From NCBI RefSeq assembly GCF_042677945.1, contig NZ_JBHUDN010000021.1: a stretch of DNA of 64,000 nt; one strand, 5' to 3'. Every line of letters starts with the position of its first letter. Positions within the stretch are counted from its first letter, which is position 1. The notes under the pieces were generated by a model, which was given only the letters and a program-made list of their open reading frames with translations, was not told the DNA's origin and did no database searches. The position numbers and the translations under genes were made by a program. Shown piece by piece: positions 17,850 to 26,307 of this stretch. Source of the DNA: Haloplanus litoreus. Its GTDB lineage: Archaea; Halobacteriota; Halobacteria; Halobacteriales; Haloferacaceae.

Positions 17850-18740
17850 TTACCCCATTCGGGTACACAGGGAGGTAGAGGGCAAGCCGACCATCTCGTT
17901 GGGATACAGCGTCTGGACCGTCACGTCGCCGCTGTGAGTGATCAGGACGGCGAGCGCCCACCAGGTGGGGTCGGTCGGCCCGGACAGCGACCAGTCGTGC
18001 TGGACCTGGCCGCCGTCCGTCGTCGACACCGAAAGCGAATACCCACCGGTCGTCCGAGTCACCCTCGGTTGCATAGTCAGCGGGAGCGAGGTCCGGTAGT
18101 CTCGATCCAGTATGGCCTCCCCAGCGGCATCGGAGACACGGACGTCGACCTCGTGACCACCCTGATCCGGCTGGTCGTAGTTCGGCGGCGTCTCGAAATC
18201 GTAGATCTGGAACCGTGCCGACGATCTATCCTCGTCCCCCTCATCGGCGTCGGTGACGACCGGCTCCGCACACCGGTAGGCGTTGAACGGAATCCGTCGG
18301 TGAGTATCCGACCCGACGAAGTGGGCGACGCTGGCGGCGTTTCTCCCTGCGCGCCGCGGTGAGCCGTCCGGGTCGTAGTACTGTGCGGAGCCACGACACG
18401 TCGACAAGAGGTAATACCCCTCATCAGTAGTGTACACCACGGCAGCGTCCGTGGACTCGACAGTGATATCGGTGGCGGGTTGGGTAGTTCCGAACCCGTC
18501 GACGAGTTCGTTGTAGACGTACCGCCGTTCGTGTGTCTCGACGAACGAGAGCGCGGCCGCCTCCTCCGAGACGTCATCCGGGGTCGGTAGTGACTTTTCC
18601 TCAGTGAGGGTGTTCACGTCCGGTGGCGGTGTTGGCTCGGGCGTCGGACTCGGGTCACGAACAGGACCGGAGGTCGTCGAACACCCGGACAGCCCTCCGG
18701 TTCCACACGCGACTGCTGCGAGGAAGTCACGACGTCTCAT
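17850..18740 (-). CDS. Tat lipoprotein of unknown function
   Basis: The product has about 296 residues. The signal MRRRDFLAAVACGTGGLSGC has a twin arginine and a lipobox Cys at residue 20. A Pro/Thr linker (PSPTPEPTPPPD) follows, then a beta-rich mature domain with conserved-looking aromatic segments (YVYNELVDGFG, then YTTDEGYYLLSTCRGSAQYY). It is probably anchored to the outer face of the membrane. The ATG at 18740 is chosen because the upstream 30 residues lie in the intergenic stretch. No enzyme motif is seen. Confidence 0.75.
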   Translation of the reverse strand: MRRRDFLAAVACGTGGLSGCSTTSGPVRDPSPTPEPTPPPDVNTLTEEKSLPTPDDVSEEAAALSFVETHERRYVYNELVDGFGTTQPATDITVESTDAAVVYTTDEGYYLLSTCRGSAQYYDPDGSPRRAGRNAASVAHFVGSDTHRRIPFNAYRCAEPVVTDADEGDEDRSSARFQIYDFETPPNYDQPDQGGHEVDVRVSDAAGEAILDRDYRTSLPLTMQPRVTRTTGGYSLSVSTTDGGQVQHDWSLSGPTDPTWWALAVLITHSGDVTVQTLYPNEMVGLPSTSLCTRMG

Positions 18741-19057
18741 CGGTACCACATGACCGAATATTGTTGGGAACGGTCGAACCGATTGGAGGGCACGGAAGGT
18801 GTGTACGTAGACCGGATATTCAAGCCTCACGGACTCGTCACGTCAGTTGTAGGGTCGTTGCGCGACGACCGGGCTGACGTGAACTCTTGATGAGCGGACC
18901 CCTGAACAGGTTCGATGTGACTCGGTACTCCGACCGACGACGAGAATCGATTCGAGATGGTTGTACGGAGTACACTGTCCCTTCTCGTCTCGAGGAGTAC
19001 ACACGCCACGGACGACAGCATCAACTACCCGTGTGCTGATCGATGATTATACGCCCT
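18741..19057. other. Intergenic stretch without a recognisable gene
   Basis: 317 bases between a divergent pair (minus-strand lipoprotein and plus-strand 4-TM protein). Short open frames here have haphazard composition. I see no RNA gene and no strong repeat. Confidence 0.5.
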
Positions 19058-19483
19058 ATGCCCCTCCACTCCGAACTCACAATCCGCCGAACGAGGCCCG
19101 TCGTCGTGATTATCGGCGGCATCGTGTACTCGATCCTGGTTTTGTCGTGGCTCTTCTCGTCAGGTGTTTCCATCTCCGGTCGTGGAATTGTGGCAGTAAT
19201 CGCGTTGGGATATGCCTGGCTCGGGATGTTTCTGACGGCCGCCGTACCCCTGTATCTGTTCGCACGCTTCTCACTCCTCACCCCACCGCTCGTAACGCTC
19301 TGGATACTGGGGAATACGGTGTATCAGTGGCTGTACGGGGCACACCTTCACCCTCTCTCGTCGTACCTGACCGTCTGGCCACTGCTCTTGGGCGTTACGC
19401 TGGTGATCACACTCGGTGAAACACTACTGAGAGTTGCTCTCGACCGTACGTTCGGGCGGTTTGGACTTCGTCCGGTATTCTAA
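19058..19483 (+). CDS. Single-unit member of the local 4-TM family
   Basis: The product has about 141 residues, starting MPLHSELTIRRTRPVVVIIG. Helix 2 and the following loop (MFLTAAVPLYLFARFSLLTP) match the second half of the protein at 16399 (VLAAVPLYLLVRHRLVAP). The end (VTLVITLGETLLRVALDR) matches LLVAGGVEYSLRRVE. Function unknown. The gene ends 43 bases before an assembly gap. Confidence 0.7.
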   Translation: MPLHSELTIRRTRPVVVIIGGIVYSILVLSWLFSSGVSISGRGIVAVIALGYAWLGMFLTAAVPLYLFARFSLLTPPLVTLWILGNTVYQWLYGAHLHPLSSYLTVWPLLLGVTLVITLGETLLRVALDRTFGRFGLRPVF

Positions 19484-19526
19484 CTACCGAATTCGGGCAG
19501 CACTCGTCTCGAGTCCCTACCCCACG

Positions 19527-19587
19527 NNNNNNNNNNNNNNNNNNNNNNNNNNNNNNNNNNNNNNNNNNNNNNNNNNNNNNNNNNNNN
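19527..19587. other. Assembly gap (61 N)
   Basis: A run of 61 undetermined bases. The true gap size is unknown, and a gene may be lost here. Confidence 0.99.
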
Positions 19588-19588
19588 T

Positions 19589-19942
19589 ATTTGCTGTTTT
19601 GGACTTCGCTGTAGACGCCTGGTTTCCGTGGAACGCCCGCTCGCCGCAGGTTCCATTCAGTTACTGAAATATGAGAACTTGATCGATACCGACCTTCTTT
19701 TCGGTAACGTGCTCGTACTGACACTCGATTTTGGTCTCATGACTCAGAACCCGCAGACAGGAGCGCTCTCCAATATTAATCCCCATTATGTAGCCACGCT
19801 AGCACTGATTCTCGCACCGATGGGGGCGATCCTTGGGGATAGCTTCACATCACACATTGTTCGAGATGAGTTGATGGCAGTCTGGCTTACGATTGCTGGA
19901 CTGATGATTCTTGGAACTTACGCGCTCTCACTTACTTCGTAG
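19589..19942 (+). CDS. Membrane protein fragment starting in or after the assembly gap
   Basis: The frame is open from the gap to 19942. The end is a convincing two-TM protein (HYVATLALILAPMGAILGD and MAVWLTIAGLMILGTYALSLTS). The first ~50 residues (ICCFGLRCRRLVSVERPLA) look less like protein, so the gene may really start at the ATG at 19739 (MTQNPQTGALSNINPHY), giving 67 residues. I cannot decide between a complete small gene and the 3' end of a longer one lost in the gap. Confidence 0.45.
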   Translation: MCCFGLRCRRLVSVERPLAAGSIQLLKYENLIDTDLLFGNVLVLTLDFGLMTQNPQTGALSNINPHYVATLALILAPMGAILGDSFTSHIVRDELMAVWLTIAGLMILGTYALSLTS

Positions 19943-20139
19943 AAGAGGACGAAGCCACGAGGGCACGTTGCTGAAACTACTTCCTCAATAAAGCGAAGCA
20001 CCCGAGATGGTGGGCGGGCCTGCATCCGAGTTAGCGACCGGTCAGACCTGTAACTCACTGATGATCGTAACAGAGCTAGTCTTTCCTCCTTCCGTGGTAC
20101 CGATCTGCTCCAGAACGTGGGCGAGTGAGACGGGACCGT

Positions 20140-20472
20140 TCAGTGAGTGGACATCCCGGAGACGACGTTGAGGCAGTACACACCGGAGATGATGAGACCG
20201 ATACCCACGACTCCTGCGAGATCGACCGGCTCGTCGAAGGCGACGACGCCGATAGCCGCGATGGCGACGATCCCGAGTGCGGCCCACGTTCCGTAGACGA
20301 CACCGACCGGCAGATCCTCCAGCGCAAGCGAGAGGAAGTAAAACGCGGCACCGTACCCGACGAGGACGCCCAGACTCGGCAGCGGGCGTGAGAATCCCTG
20401 CGAGAGTTTGAGCGACGTCGTCCCGATGACCTCCGCGAGAATTGCCGTCCCGAGCACCACGTACGGGTTCAT
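20140..20472 (-). CDS. EmrE-like small multidrug resistance (SMR) transporter
   Basis: The product has 110 residues and four helices, the usual SMR length. The essential proton/substrate carboxylate Glu14 is present in AILAEVIGTTSLK. EmrE-equivalent Tyr40, Tyr60 and Trp63 are in place (VVYGTWAALG). The C-terminus SGMSTH also resembles EmrE. Family members work as antiparallel dimers that exchange protons for cationic drugs or quaternary amines in the cell membrane. It appears to be monocistronic. Polyamine or guanidinium substrates are possible alternatives within the family. Confidence 0.9.
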   Translation of the reverse strand: MNPYVVLGTAILAEVIGTTSLKLSQGFSRPLPSLGVLVGYGAAFYFLSLALEDLPVGVVYGTWAALGIVAIAAIGVVAFDEPVDLAGVVGIGLIISGVYCLNVVSGMSTH

Positions 20473-20587
20473 ACGACGGGCTCGTCCTCCCGGTCCGGTA
20501 GTTGTTTCGACCGTCGCGTCGAGGTTCGGTTCTGCTCGATGCAGTCCCCCGACAGTAGCCCCCGTATCGCTATCCAGCCGTTCGTGT

Positions 20588-21664
20588 TCACACGTCCGGT
20601 GGTAGGTTGGACGTCACGATCTGTCCACAGTGGACATACGTCTTCGCCCGCTCGTTTCGGGCCAGTTCGGGATGATCCGTCGCGGCGACGAACTGGACTG
20701 GGAGCCCCGCTCCAACGTATGGTATCTTGTGATCCTGAACGTGAAAGTGAAGGTGCGGTTCACTCGAATTTCCCGAATGGCCACAGCGGCCGATTTCTTG
20801 TCCTTGCTCGACGTGTTCTCCGGGGGTGACGCAGACGCTTCCCTTCTTGAGATGAGCGAGAAAGCTGTACGCGCCATCAGCGTGCTCGATGACGACGTAG
20901 TTGCCTGCCAGTCGGTACTGGAGAGGATCGATCCAGCCAGTCGTGCGATGGTGGTCACGGTGGCCGTCTTTTGCACGAACGACTGTGCCGGCAGCCGGAG
21001 CGAGGATCGGTTCGTCAAAGCAGTAAAACGAGTCGAGCCCGCCGCTGCCGTCGTGTGTCCGTCCGTCGTTATCCGTGATGACGAAATCGTGGGCGTACCG
21101 CTGTCGAACCGGGAACCACGAGTGGGAGTACCGCTTGTCCGGACTCCCGTTGACGACGGTCCACTCCCCATCGAACGGGAGCCGATACTCGACAGTGGAT
21201 TCGTACGTTTCGGGGTGAGGAAGCCGGCCAGCGTGCCTGACGAGCGCCACGATAGCCCCCGCTACTTGGAAGATACCTCGAACCGCGATGTTCGGATGGA
21301 CGAGGATCAGCAGGATCTGGAGTTTCTTGAGAGCCCCCGGTTCGTATGCCATCTCGATCCAGTGGCGCGGATCGTCGTCAGCGTAATATGACTCCGTCTC
21401 GGTCCGTTCTCCGGTCAGACGGTGGGACAGGGAGCGAACACTATCTCGGAGCCCACTCAGTACGACGAGACCGGGCGGCACGAGGAAGAGCAAAAAGAAG
21501 AGGTAGAACAACTGGGTGAGTTCGAAGGCCTCGTGGACGAACTGCAGATACTCGAGAAAACCCAGGACACCGAGCAGACCCAACAGAAACGAACCCCGTT
21601 CTATCCGGTCCGTCAACGATTCGTCCGCCGACGAGTCGACAGGGTGAGAGATAGAGACGCCCAT
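20588..21664 (-). CDS. M23-family (LytM-like) metallopeptidase with a membrane anchor
   Basis: The product has 358 residues. Two N-terminal helices (about residues 25-70) and a hydrophobic segment near 115-143 precede a soluble M23 domain (about 160-320). The zinc-site Asp is in RYAHDF (Asp193) and the HLHFH motif is at 304-308. The LAPAAGTVV, GNYVVIEH and FLAHLKKGSV strands are typical. M23 enzymes cleave peptidoglycan cross-links in bacteria. Archaea lack murein, so the substrate here may be a surface glycoprotein, a bacterial competitor wall or an unrelated peptide. It stands alone. Confidence 0.85.
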   Translation of the reverse strand: MGVSISHPVDSSADESLTDRIERGSFLLGLLGVLGFLEYLQFVHEAFELTQLFYLFFLLFLVPPGLVVLSGLRDSVRSLSHRLTGERTETESYYADDDPRHWIEMAYEPGALKKLQILLILVHPNIAVRGIFQVAGAIVALVRHAGRLPHPETYESTVEYRLPFDGEWTVVNGSPDKRYSHSWFPVRQRYAHDFVITDNDGRTHDGSGGLDSFYCFDEPILAPAAGTVVRAKDGHRDHHRTTGWIDPLQYRLAGNYVVIEHADGAYSFLAHLKKGSVCVTPGEHVEQGQEIGRCGHSGNSSEPHLHFHVQDHKIPYVGAGLPVQFVAATDHPELARNERAKTYVHCGQIVTSNLPPDV

Positions 21665-21920
21665 CGTTATTTGGTTTTTGAAGCGGTATTTGTATAGCTT
21701 GGGCGGTTGCTGTGGCCGAACACTCGTGAGGCAATTGCGGTGTTCTGGAGTGACCGAATGCGATCGCTCACGACAATTCGTAGTGGTACGGTGGCGACGA
21801 TGACGTTGCAGGTACTGGGGTTACAACGGAGGGAGAACTGAGAGGAACTGTAAGGTTGCTCCCCCAAGGGGTATCAGCACAAGGAAGAAAGTACTTTTTT
21901 GACCACTACCTCAACGAGGT

Positions 21921-22976
21921 ATGGTCTCCCGCAGAACTGCGCTCCAATCCATCGGTGCCCTCCTCGGCGGCTTCAGTGCCGGCTGTATCGGCCAGTCAGG
22001 TCCGACGAGCGATCGAGTTCAGTGGCAGCGACGGATCCGTGGGACGCCACTCCTCGACGACGAAACGATCTACATCCTCGATCGACTGACGCTCTATGCG
22101 TTGTCGCCGACCGACGGAAGCGACCAGTGGACGGTCGCCTACGAGGAAGACGAATTCGATGAACACCTCTGTCTCCGCAGCGAACTCGCCGTCGACGAGC
22201 GTCGGATCTACGTCTCGGCGTGCGACGGACTCCGTGCCCTCCGTCGATCGGACGGCGAGCAATCGTGGTCTATCGACTCCCCGCTCAGGTCGGGCGTGAC
22301 CGTCAACGGGGGACGGGTATACGCGAATAGTGACGACCTGTTGGCTATCGACGCCGACGGGGGAGAGATAGACTGGCGCGTGTCGACGGGTGGCGAACAC
22401 CTCACCAGACCGGCAGCCACGAAGGATGTCGTCGTCTTCACGAACCGAGTCGACGGCGTCGTCACCGCGTTCGACACCGACGGCGAGCAACGGTGGACAC
22501 ATCATACCGACACCGAGACCCGGAGCCCGACGATCGCCGACGGAACCGTGTACGTGGCCACTGCGCCAGTCCCGGGTCGCGAGGGACGATTGCTCGCGCT
22601 GGATATCGAAGACGGAAACATTCAGTGGAACGTCGAGACGCCGTCACTGAAGCGCGGGACGCGTCCCGTAGTCGGCACGGACGCGATCTACCTCGGCTGT
22701 AACGGCCGTGACAACGGGCGTCTGGTCGCCCGAAGCCGGCAGGACGGGTCCGAGCGGTGGTCGTTCACCGCCGATAACCGGAGCGTGTACGAACCGGTAG
22801 TCGACGACGGAACCGTCTACGCTGGTTCGAACGACAATACTCTGTACGCGTTCTCGCTCACCGGAGAGAGGAAGTGGACGGTCGAGACGAACAGTACCGT
22901 CGGATCGGTCGCCGTGGGAGACGGGTTCGTCTACGCGGCGAACAACGAGCGGCTTTTCGCCGTTGAGCGAACGTGA
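21921..22976 (+). CDS. PQQ-type beta-propeller lipoprotein
   Basis: The product has 351 residues. The signal MVSRRTALQSIGALLGGFSAGC gives Tat export with a lipobox Cys at residue 22. The rest is a propeller of PQQ-like/BamB repeats of about 40 residues, each with an ALDxxDGxxxW-type turn (SPTDGSDQWTV, RRSDGEQSWSI, DIEDGNIQWNV and SRQDGSERWSF). Such haloarchaeal proteins are extracellular scaffolds or binding proteins; enzyme activity cannot be inferred because no dehydrogenase residues are apparent. It is expressed alone. Confidence 0.85.
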   Translation: MVSRRTALQSIGALLGGFSAGCIGQSGPTSDRVQWQRRIRGTPLLDDETIYILDRLTLYALSPTDGSDQWTVAYEEDEFDEHLCLRSELAVDERRIYVSACDGLRALRRSDGEQSWSIDSPLRSGVTVNGGRVYANSDDLLAIDADGGEIDWRVSTGGEHLTRPAATKDVVVFTNRVDGVVTAFDTDGEQRWTHHTDTETRSPTIADGTVYVATAPVPGREGRLLALDIEDGNIQWNVETPSLKRGTRPVVGTDAIYLGCNGRDNGRLVARSRQDGSERWSFTADNRSVYEPVVDDGTVYAGSNDNTLYAFSLTGERKWTVETNSTVGSVAVGDGFVYAANNERLFAVERT

Positions 22977-23017
22977 GCGAAACGAGGTGTATACCCTGAA
23001 TCCAACTATCTCCGTAT

Positions 23018-23248
23018 CTATCGACTGGCGTTTTTCGACGGGTCCTCTTCTGTTTTCTTAGGGAGATTTCTCCGCTCTGCGAAATAGTAGAGTATCACGA
23101 CGAATCCTGCGGCGGGTATTACGACCCCCAACCAGTACACTTCTGGGTCCTTGAGATCGAGTCGTTTCGCGTCGAAATACATCACGATCCCGATTGGAAT
23201 TTGGATAGCAACAGCGCCAACGAGGAGGAACGGGACCAGATCGGACAT
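23018..23248 (-). CDS. Small two-TM membrane protein
   Basis: The product has about 76 residues: MSDLVPFLLVGAVAIQIPIG, then YFDAKRLDLKDPEVYWLGVV and a charged tail (ERRNLPKKTEEDPSKN). The xYxDAKRLDLKDPExYWLG segment is characteristic of small conserved haloarchaeal proteins I have no name for. The ATG at 23248 is preferred to 23275. Confidence 0.7.
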   Translation of the reverse strand: MSDLVPFLLVGAVAIQIPIGIVMYFDAKRLDLKDPEVYWLGVVIPAAGFVVILYYFAERRNLPKKTEEDPSKNASR

Positions 23249-23397
23249 GGCTCCCCGTCTATTGCGCGGTGTCATTAACTCTCTGTCAGGTAGAGTAGAA
23301 TCTACAATGCGTATCTGCAGTCAGTTAGACGCCGACCGGTCGTCGAGCATCTCGGGAAACTTCCTTGGAAATTCGTCAAGTACAGGCGATCTGTCTC

Positions 23398-23604
23398 TTA
23401 GAGGACTCCTGTGATGCCAATAAATAGAAATACCACACCTAATCCTCGATAAAGCCAGATGGGGATACTGGACTCCCCAGATTGGTTGGACGATGAACGC
23501 CGAAGGAACTCAAATCCGAAGCGGTGAATTCTCCTAGAAAGTAAGATGTAGGCAATACCCAGGATTACAGCTGTGGCGTATCCGGCTTGCCACAGAATAC
23601 TCAT
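23398..23604 (-). CDS. Small two-TM membrane protein
   Basis: The product has 68 residues. Helix 1 (AVILGIAYILLSRRIHRFGFE), a Ser-rich polar loop and helix 2 (YRGLGVVFLFIGITGVL) are visible. No family is recognised. Confidence 0.55.
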   Translation of the reverse strand: MSILWQAGYATAVILGIAYILLSRRIHRFGFEFLRRSSSNQSGESSIPIWLYRGLGVVFLFIGITGVL

Positions 23605-23807
23605 ATGTCGTATTTGGATAGCGCCGATATGTGTTTAACGGTCAATACGCCAGAGGAGATACCTGGTCTTTCAGAGCGGCAAGCCGCGAAACGGCTGACG
23701 GTCGATAGCACTCGTTAAAGCAAGAACGAATACGAACGCATCTGGCCGAATCGGCACTATAGGCGAAGAACCGAATAACTCTCATCAATCAGATACAACA
23801 TGGTTGT

Positions 23808-23978
23808 ATGTCTGACCGCACCGATCGACTACTAGCCGTTCTCGTTATGCTGCTTGCGTTATTGGTCGTATCTCAAACTACTGTTGTACCGCGAAATCAA
23901 CTGTTGGGAACAATTGGACTTCTGGCTGGGGCCGTCGCTATCGTATTCGCGTTCTTTGAGTTGGTGAGGGCGTTCTAA
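23808..23978 (+). CDS. Short two-TM membrane protein (56 residues)
   Basis: The frame starts MSDRTDRLLAVLVMLLALLV and ends IVFAFFELVRAF. The polar start, two helices and a short loop (QTTVVPRNQ) fit a real small membrane protein. An ATG with clean upstream A/T-rich DNA supports it. Confidence 0.55.
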   Translation: MSDRTDRLLAVLVMLLALLVVSQTTVVPRNQLLGTIGLLAGAVAIVFAFFELVRAF

Positions 23979-24019
23979 ACTCTGCCGTCTGAATCGGCGG
24001 ATTCTCAGTCCTTCGAGTG

Positions 24020-24151
24020 TTATCGAATAATCAATAGTTCAGTTCGGTACACAACAATATAGGCCGTCAGAGAGGCCGTGACCCAGAGTACTGCTCGTGG
24101 AACCGGATTACTTCCCGAGAACGTCAGCCCTGATACGAGTATCAACAGCAT
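24020..24151 (-). CDS. Very short hydrophobic frame (43 residues)
   Basis: The frame MLLILVSGLTFSGSNPVPRA, then a helix and YRTELLIIR, could encode a tiny two-helix protein. It follows 48 bases after the gene at 24200 on the same strand. It may be a genuine microprotein or the remnant of a longer membrane gene. Confidence 0.3.
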   Translation of the reverse strand: MLLILVSGLTFSGSNPVPRAVLWVTASLTAYIVVYRTELLIIR

Positions 24152-24199
24152 CCCGATAACCCCCTCCCTAGCGCAGAGGCAAAAAGAACGAACACGTAT

Positions 24200-24391
24200 T
24201 CACCGAGTTGACCGAGTGACCAGTCCCCGAAACGATAGGATACGCCCGCCGATCGCCAACACACCAGTGACCACATTGACTGCTGTAGCCGAAACCGGCG
24301 CCCCGAGTACTGCATTCCCGAGCGAGACTAGCGGATACAACGCCAGTACGAACCCCAACATTGCGAGGAGGAAATTAGTGGTCGCTGACAC
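24200..24391 (-). CDS. Small two-TM membrane protein
   Basis: The product has 63 residues (MSATTNFLLAMLGFVLALYP) with two helices and a basic end (SFRGLVTRSTR). No family is recognised. Confidence 0.45.
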   Translation of the reverse strand: MSATTNFLLAMLGFVLALYPLVSLGNAVLGAPVSATAVNVVTGVLAIGGRILSFRGLVTRSTR

Positions 24392-24675
24392 TTAAGAGCC
24401 CAATTCTCGCTCGACAGGTACCATAGTTAGGTTTCGTATTGGCACTATGAGACGTTTGTGGTCACGAGAGTTACCATCGCCGGCAGGTCGTTTTCATCAG
24501 GCTCCAACACGCCGTCAGTCGTAGCACTGACTCTTACACAACTGGCAGCGCTCGTACTCACGCCTGCTGCGGAGGCCGTTCCCGGGACGATGATCACGGC
24601 GTCGTCAGTCCGGCTGAATCCCTGTGTTCGCCTCGGGCACTGGGTACGATTTCGTCTCTGCTATCACTGTACAAG

Positions 24676-24689
24676 CTCCGTTGAAATCT
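24676..24689 (+). repeat. Dispersed short repeat (copy 3, two mismatches)
   Basis: CTCCGTTGAAATCT, against CTCTGTTGAAATCC in the two exact copies. It is followed by TATTCTTCAGAC, similar to the sequence after copy 2 (ACTATTCAGACC). Confidence 0.4.
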
Positions 24690-24783
24690 ATTCTTCAGAC
24701 ATAACACAGTATGAAACAGCCATTCGTTGAAGACTGTGAATCGAATCCCAGTCACGAGCGAAACGAGGGAACGTTCATCCCTG

Positions 24784-24789
24784 TATATA
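24784..24789 (+). promoter_or_regulatory. TATA box of the lipoprotein gene at 24815
   Basis: TATATA sits 26-31 bases before the ATG, a textbook position for a leaderless haloarchaeal transcript. Confidence 0.6.
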
Positions 24790-24814
24790 TCAATGGAGCG
24801 GCCTACCGCTTGAT

Positions 24815-25744
24815 ATGAAATACCCTCCAAACGATAGCACTCGACGGCAAGCGCTTCAGATGATCGGAGGTATCGGCATTACAGCCACCGCTGGATGTCT
24901 CACGCCGTTCTCACGATCGGACTCCTGTTCGAACTCGAATGAGGGTAGCTTTTCACTGGATGGAGCAACGGCGACCGGCATCTCCAACGAGTTTAGCACA
25001 CCACTCGACGGGTTGCCTCACGCTACGCAGGTCGCCGTTACCGACGCACTTGATGCGAATACTGGTGAATCTACTTCCCGGGGATACTACTCCCCAGATC
25101 CACAGACGGACTTCGTCGTTACGGGACCTGAAGCGCGCTACTACCGTATCGAAACGACCGATCACGACGGAACACAGACGACCGGTTACGAATACTCGGT
25201 CGAGATCGATGTCGATGAATCCGCGCTCTCGGATGGTGCGACAGTCCGTTCGTTTACGGAATTACCTGCTCACGATCGCGAGTCGCTCCGCAGTGCGATA
25301 GAGAATCCGGGGCTCCTTCACGCACCACATTACACGTCGTTCTCGGTCGTGTTTGCATACGAACACACCGATGTACGGGCTCAGTCCGTGTTTATCCCGG
25401 ATGGTGCCACACATTATCTGGAATGGGATGAGACGTTGCTTCGATTGACCTTCGAGGAGCAACAGATGGTCGTGATCACGAGTACAACCGTCTCGACTGA
25501 ACTCGTTGCTACTTCGCCGGACGAGTTCAAAGAACATATCGGCGACAACCGCGGCGTCGTTCTCGACTCCCTTACGACCCAACAACAGGATATCGTGGCC
25601 CAAGCGATCGATGGAACGTACAACGAGTGTAAACCGTATTCGGAACCGTTCAGCGATCTCCGCGAACGACTCTCCGTACGTGACCATCGCGTCGTGTTAC
25701 TCGTTCAGTACGACGGCGACTGGTACTTCGGCCGTTTGCATTGA
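24815..25744 (+). CDS. Tat lipoprotein, same family as the protein at 28747
   Basis: The product has 309 residues. The signal contains STRRQALQMIGG and a lipobox Cys at residue 28 (TATAGC). The mature part is soluble and acidic. Towards the C-terminus it shares an order of motifs with the protein at 28747-29688: a strand with VxTTxxSTELVATSPDEFKEHI, then LTTQQQDIVAQAIDGTY, then PFSDLRERL, then VLLVQYDGDWYFGRL. The counterpart has ASSRQAFRDVV, LPADVVDLLEQTID, LTDSFVTLLEAL and KLLWYDGSLYRYGLYV. Function unknown; the location is presumably the outer face of the membrane. Confidence 0.8.
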   Translation: MKYPPNDSTRRQALQMIGGIGITATAGCLTPFSRSDSCSNSNEGSFSLDGATATGISNEFSTPLDGLPHATQVAVTDALDANTGESTSRGYYSPDPQTDFVVTGPEARYYRIETTDHDGTQTTGYEYSVEIDVDESALSDGATVRSFTELPAHDRESLRSAIENPGLLHAPHYTSFSVVFAYEHTDVRAQSVFIPDGATHYLEWDETLLRLTFEEQQMVVITSTTVSTELVATSPDEFKEHIGDNRGVVLDSLTTQQQDIVAQAIDGTYNECKPYSEPFSDLRERLSVRDHRVVLLVQYDGDWYFGRLH

Positions 25745-25859
25745 TCGCAAGCAGGTCAGAACATATCACTTTCTGATCACCCCAACAGAGCAAGAGAAAT
25801 GAACGTGAGATCATGACCGTATAAATCGTCCTATAGCGGTCTCGATTTTTAGTGAAATT

Positions 25860-26165
25860 CTACCGTTCTCCGACAATAAACTCGGGGACGAAGACGATAG
25901 TGGCGAGAAGACCAATCAAGACGAGTATCGCCGTTACGCGGACGATGCCGGCTGTCCGTCGTCGATCAGTCGGAAGAGACTCGGCGATGCCAGACAGACC
26001 GGTCCCAACCGCCATAACAACGAGCCAACTACTCGAGGAAGAGTCGCCCAAAACGCCAGCGTACACGTAGAGGCCCAAGAAGAGGAGTGACCCGGATAAC
26101 ATGACTACTGCATGGGGGCGGCCAGAGGGCTTACGAAACAGAACTCGGGTGAGTGTGGAGGGCAT
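25860..26165 (-). CDS. Three-TM hypothetical membrane protein
   Basis: The product has about 101 residues, starting MPSTLTRVLFRKPSGRPHAV. Three helices are separated by a Ser-rich turn (GDSSSSSW) and a basic loop (PTDRRRT). The ATG at 26165 is preferred over 26255. No family is recognised. Confidence 0.6.
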   Translation of the reverse strand: MPSTLTRVLFRKPSGRPHAVVMLSGSLLFLGLYVYAGVLGDSSSSSWLVVMAVGTGLSGIAESLPTDRRRTAGIVRVTAILVLIGLLATIVFVPEFIVGER

Positions 26166-26307
26166 CGAGCGTACCTCCCTCGCCACGTGTAAGTAGGTGA
26201 TTGTCTCCTCAAGCATTTTCAGATCTACTGACCATCGTCGGCCTACCTCGGACACTACAGATACTGAACGGTCGCGCCGTACGCACCGTCGGTCGAAACC
26301 TCCGACC

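Larger units (their letters stand above)
24392..24814. other. Long intergenic region with a decayed frame and a repeat copy
   Basis: 423 bases. A plus-strand frame at 24458-24730 contains a protein-like core (SVVALTLTQLAALVLTPAAE) but no plausible start or end, so it may be gene debris. A degenerate copy of the dispersed repeat lies at 24676-24689 and the promoter of the next gene at 24784. Confidence 0.4.

Noticed and set aside
20042..20139. A protein-like string downstream of the SMR gene (LAHVLEQIGTTEGGKTSS) on the minus strand.
   Set aside because: The SMR gene is already complete with an EmrE-like C-terminus, and the string has no start of its own.
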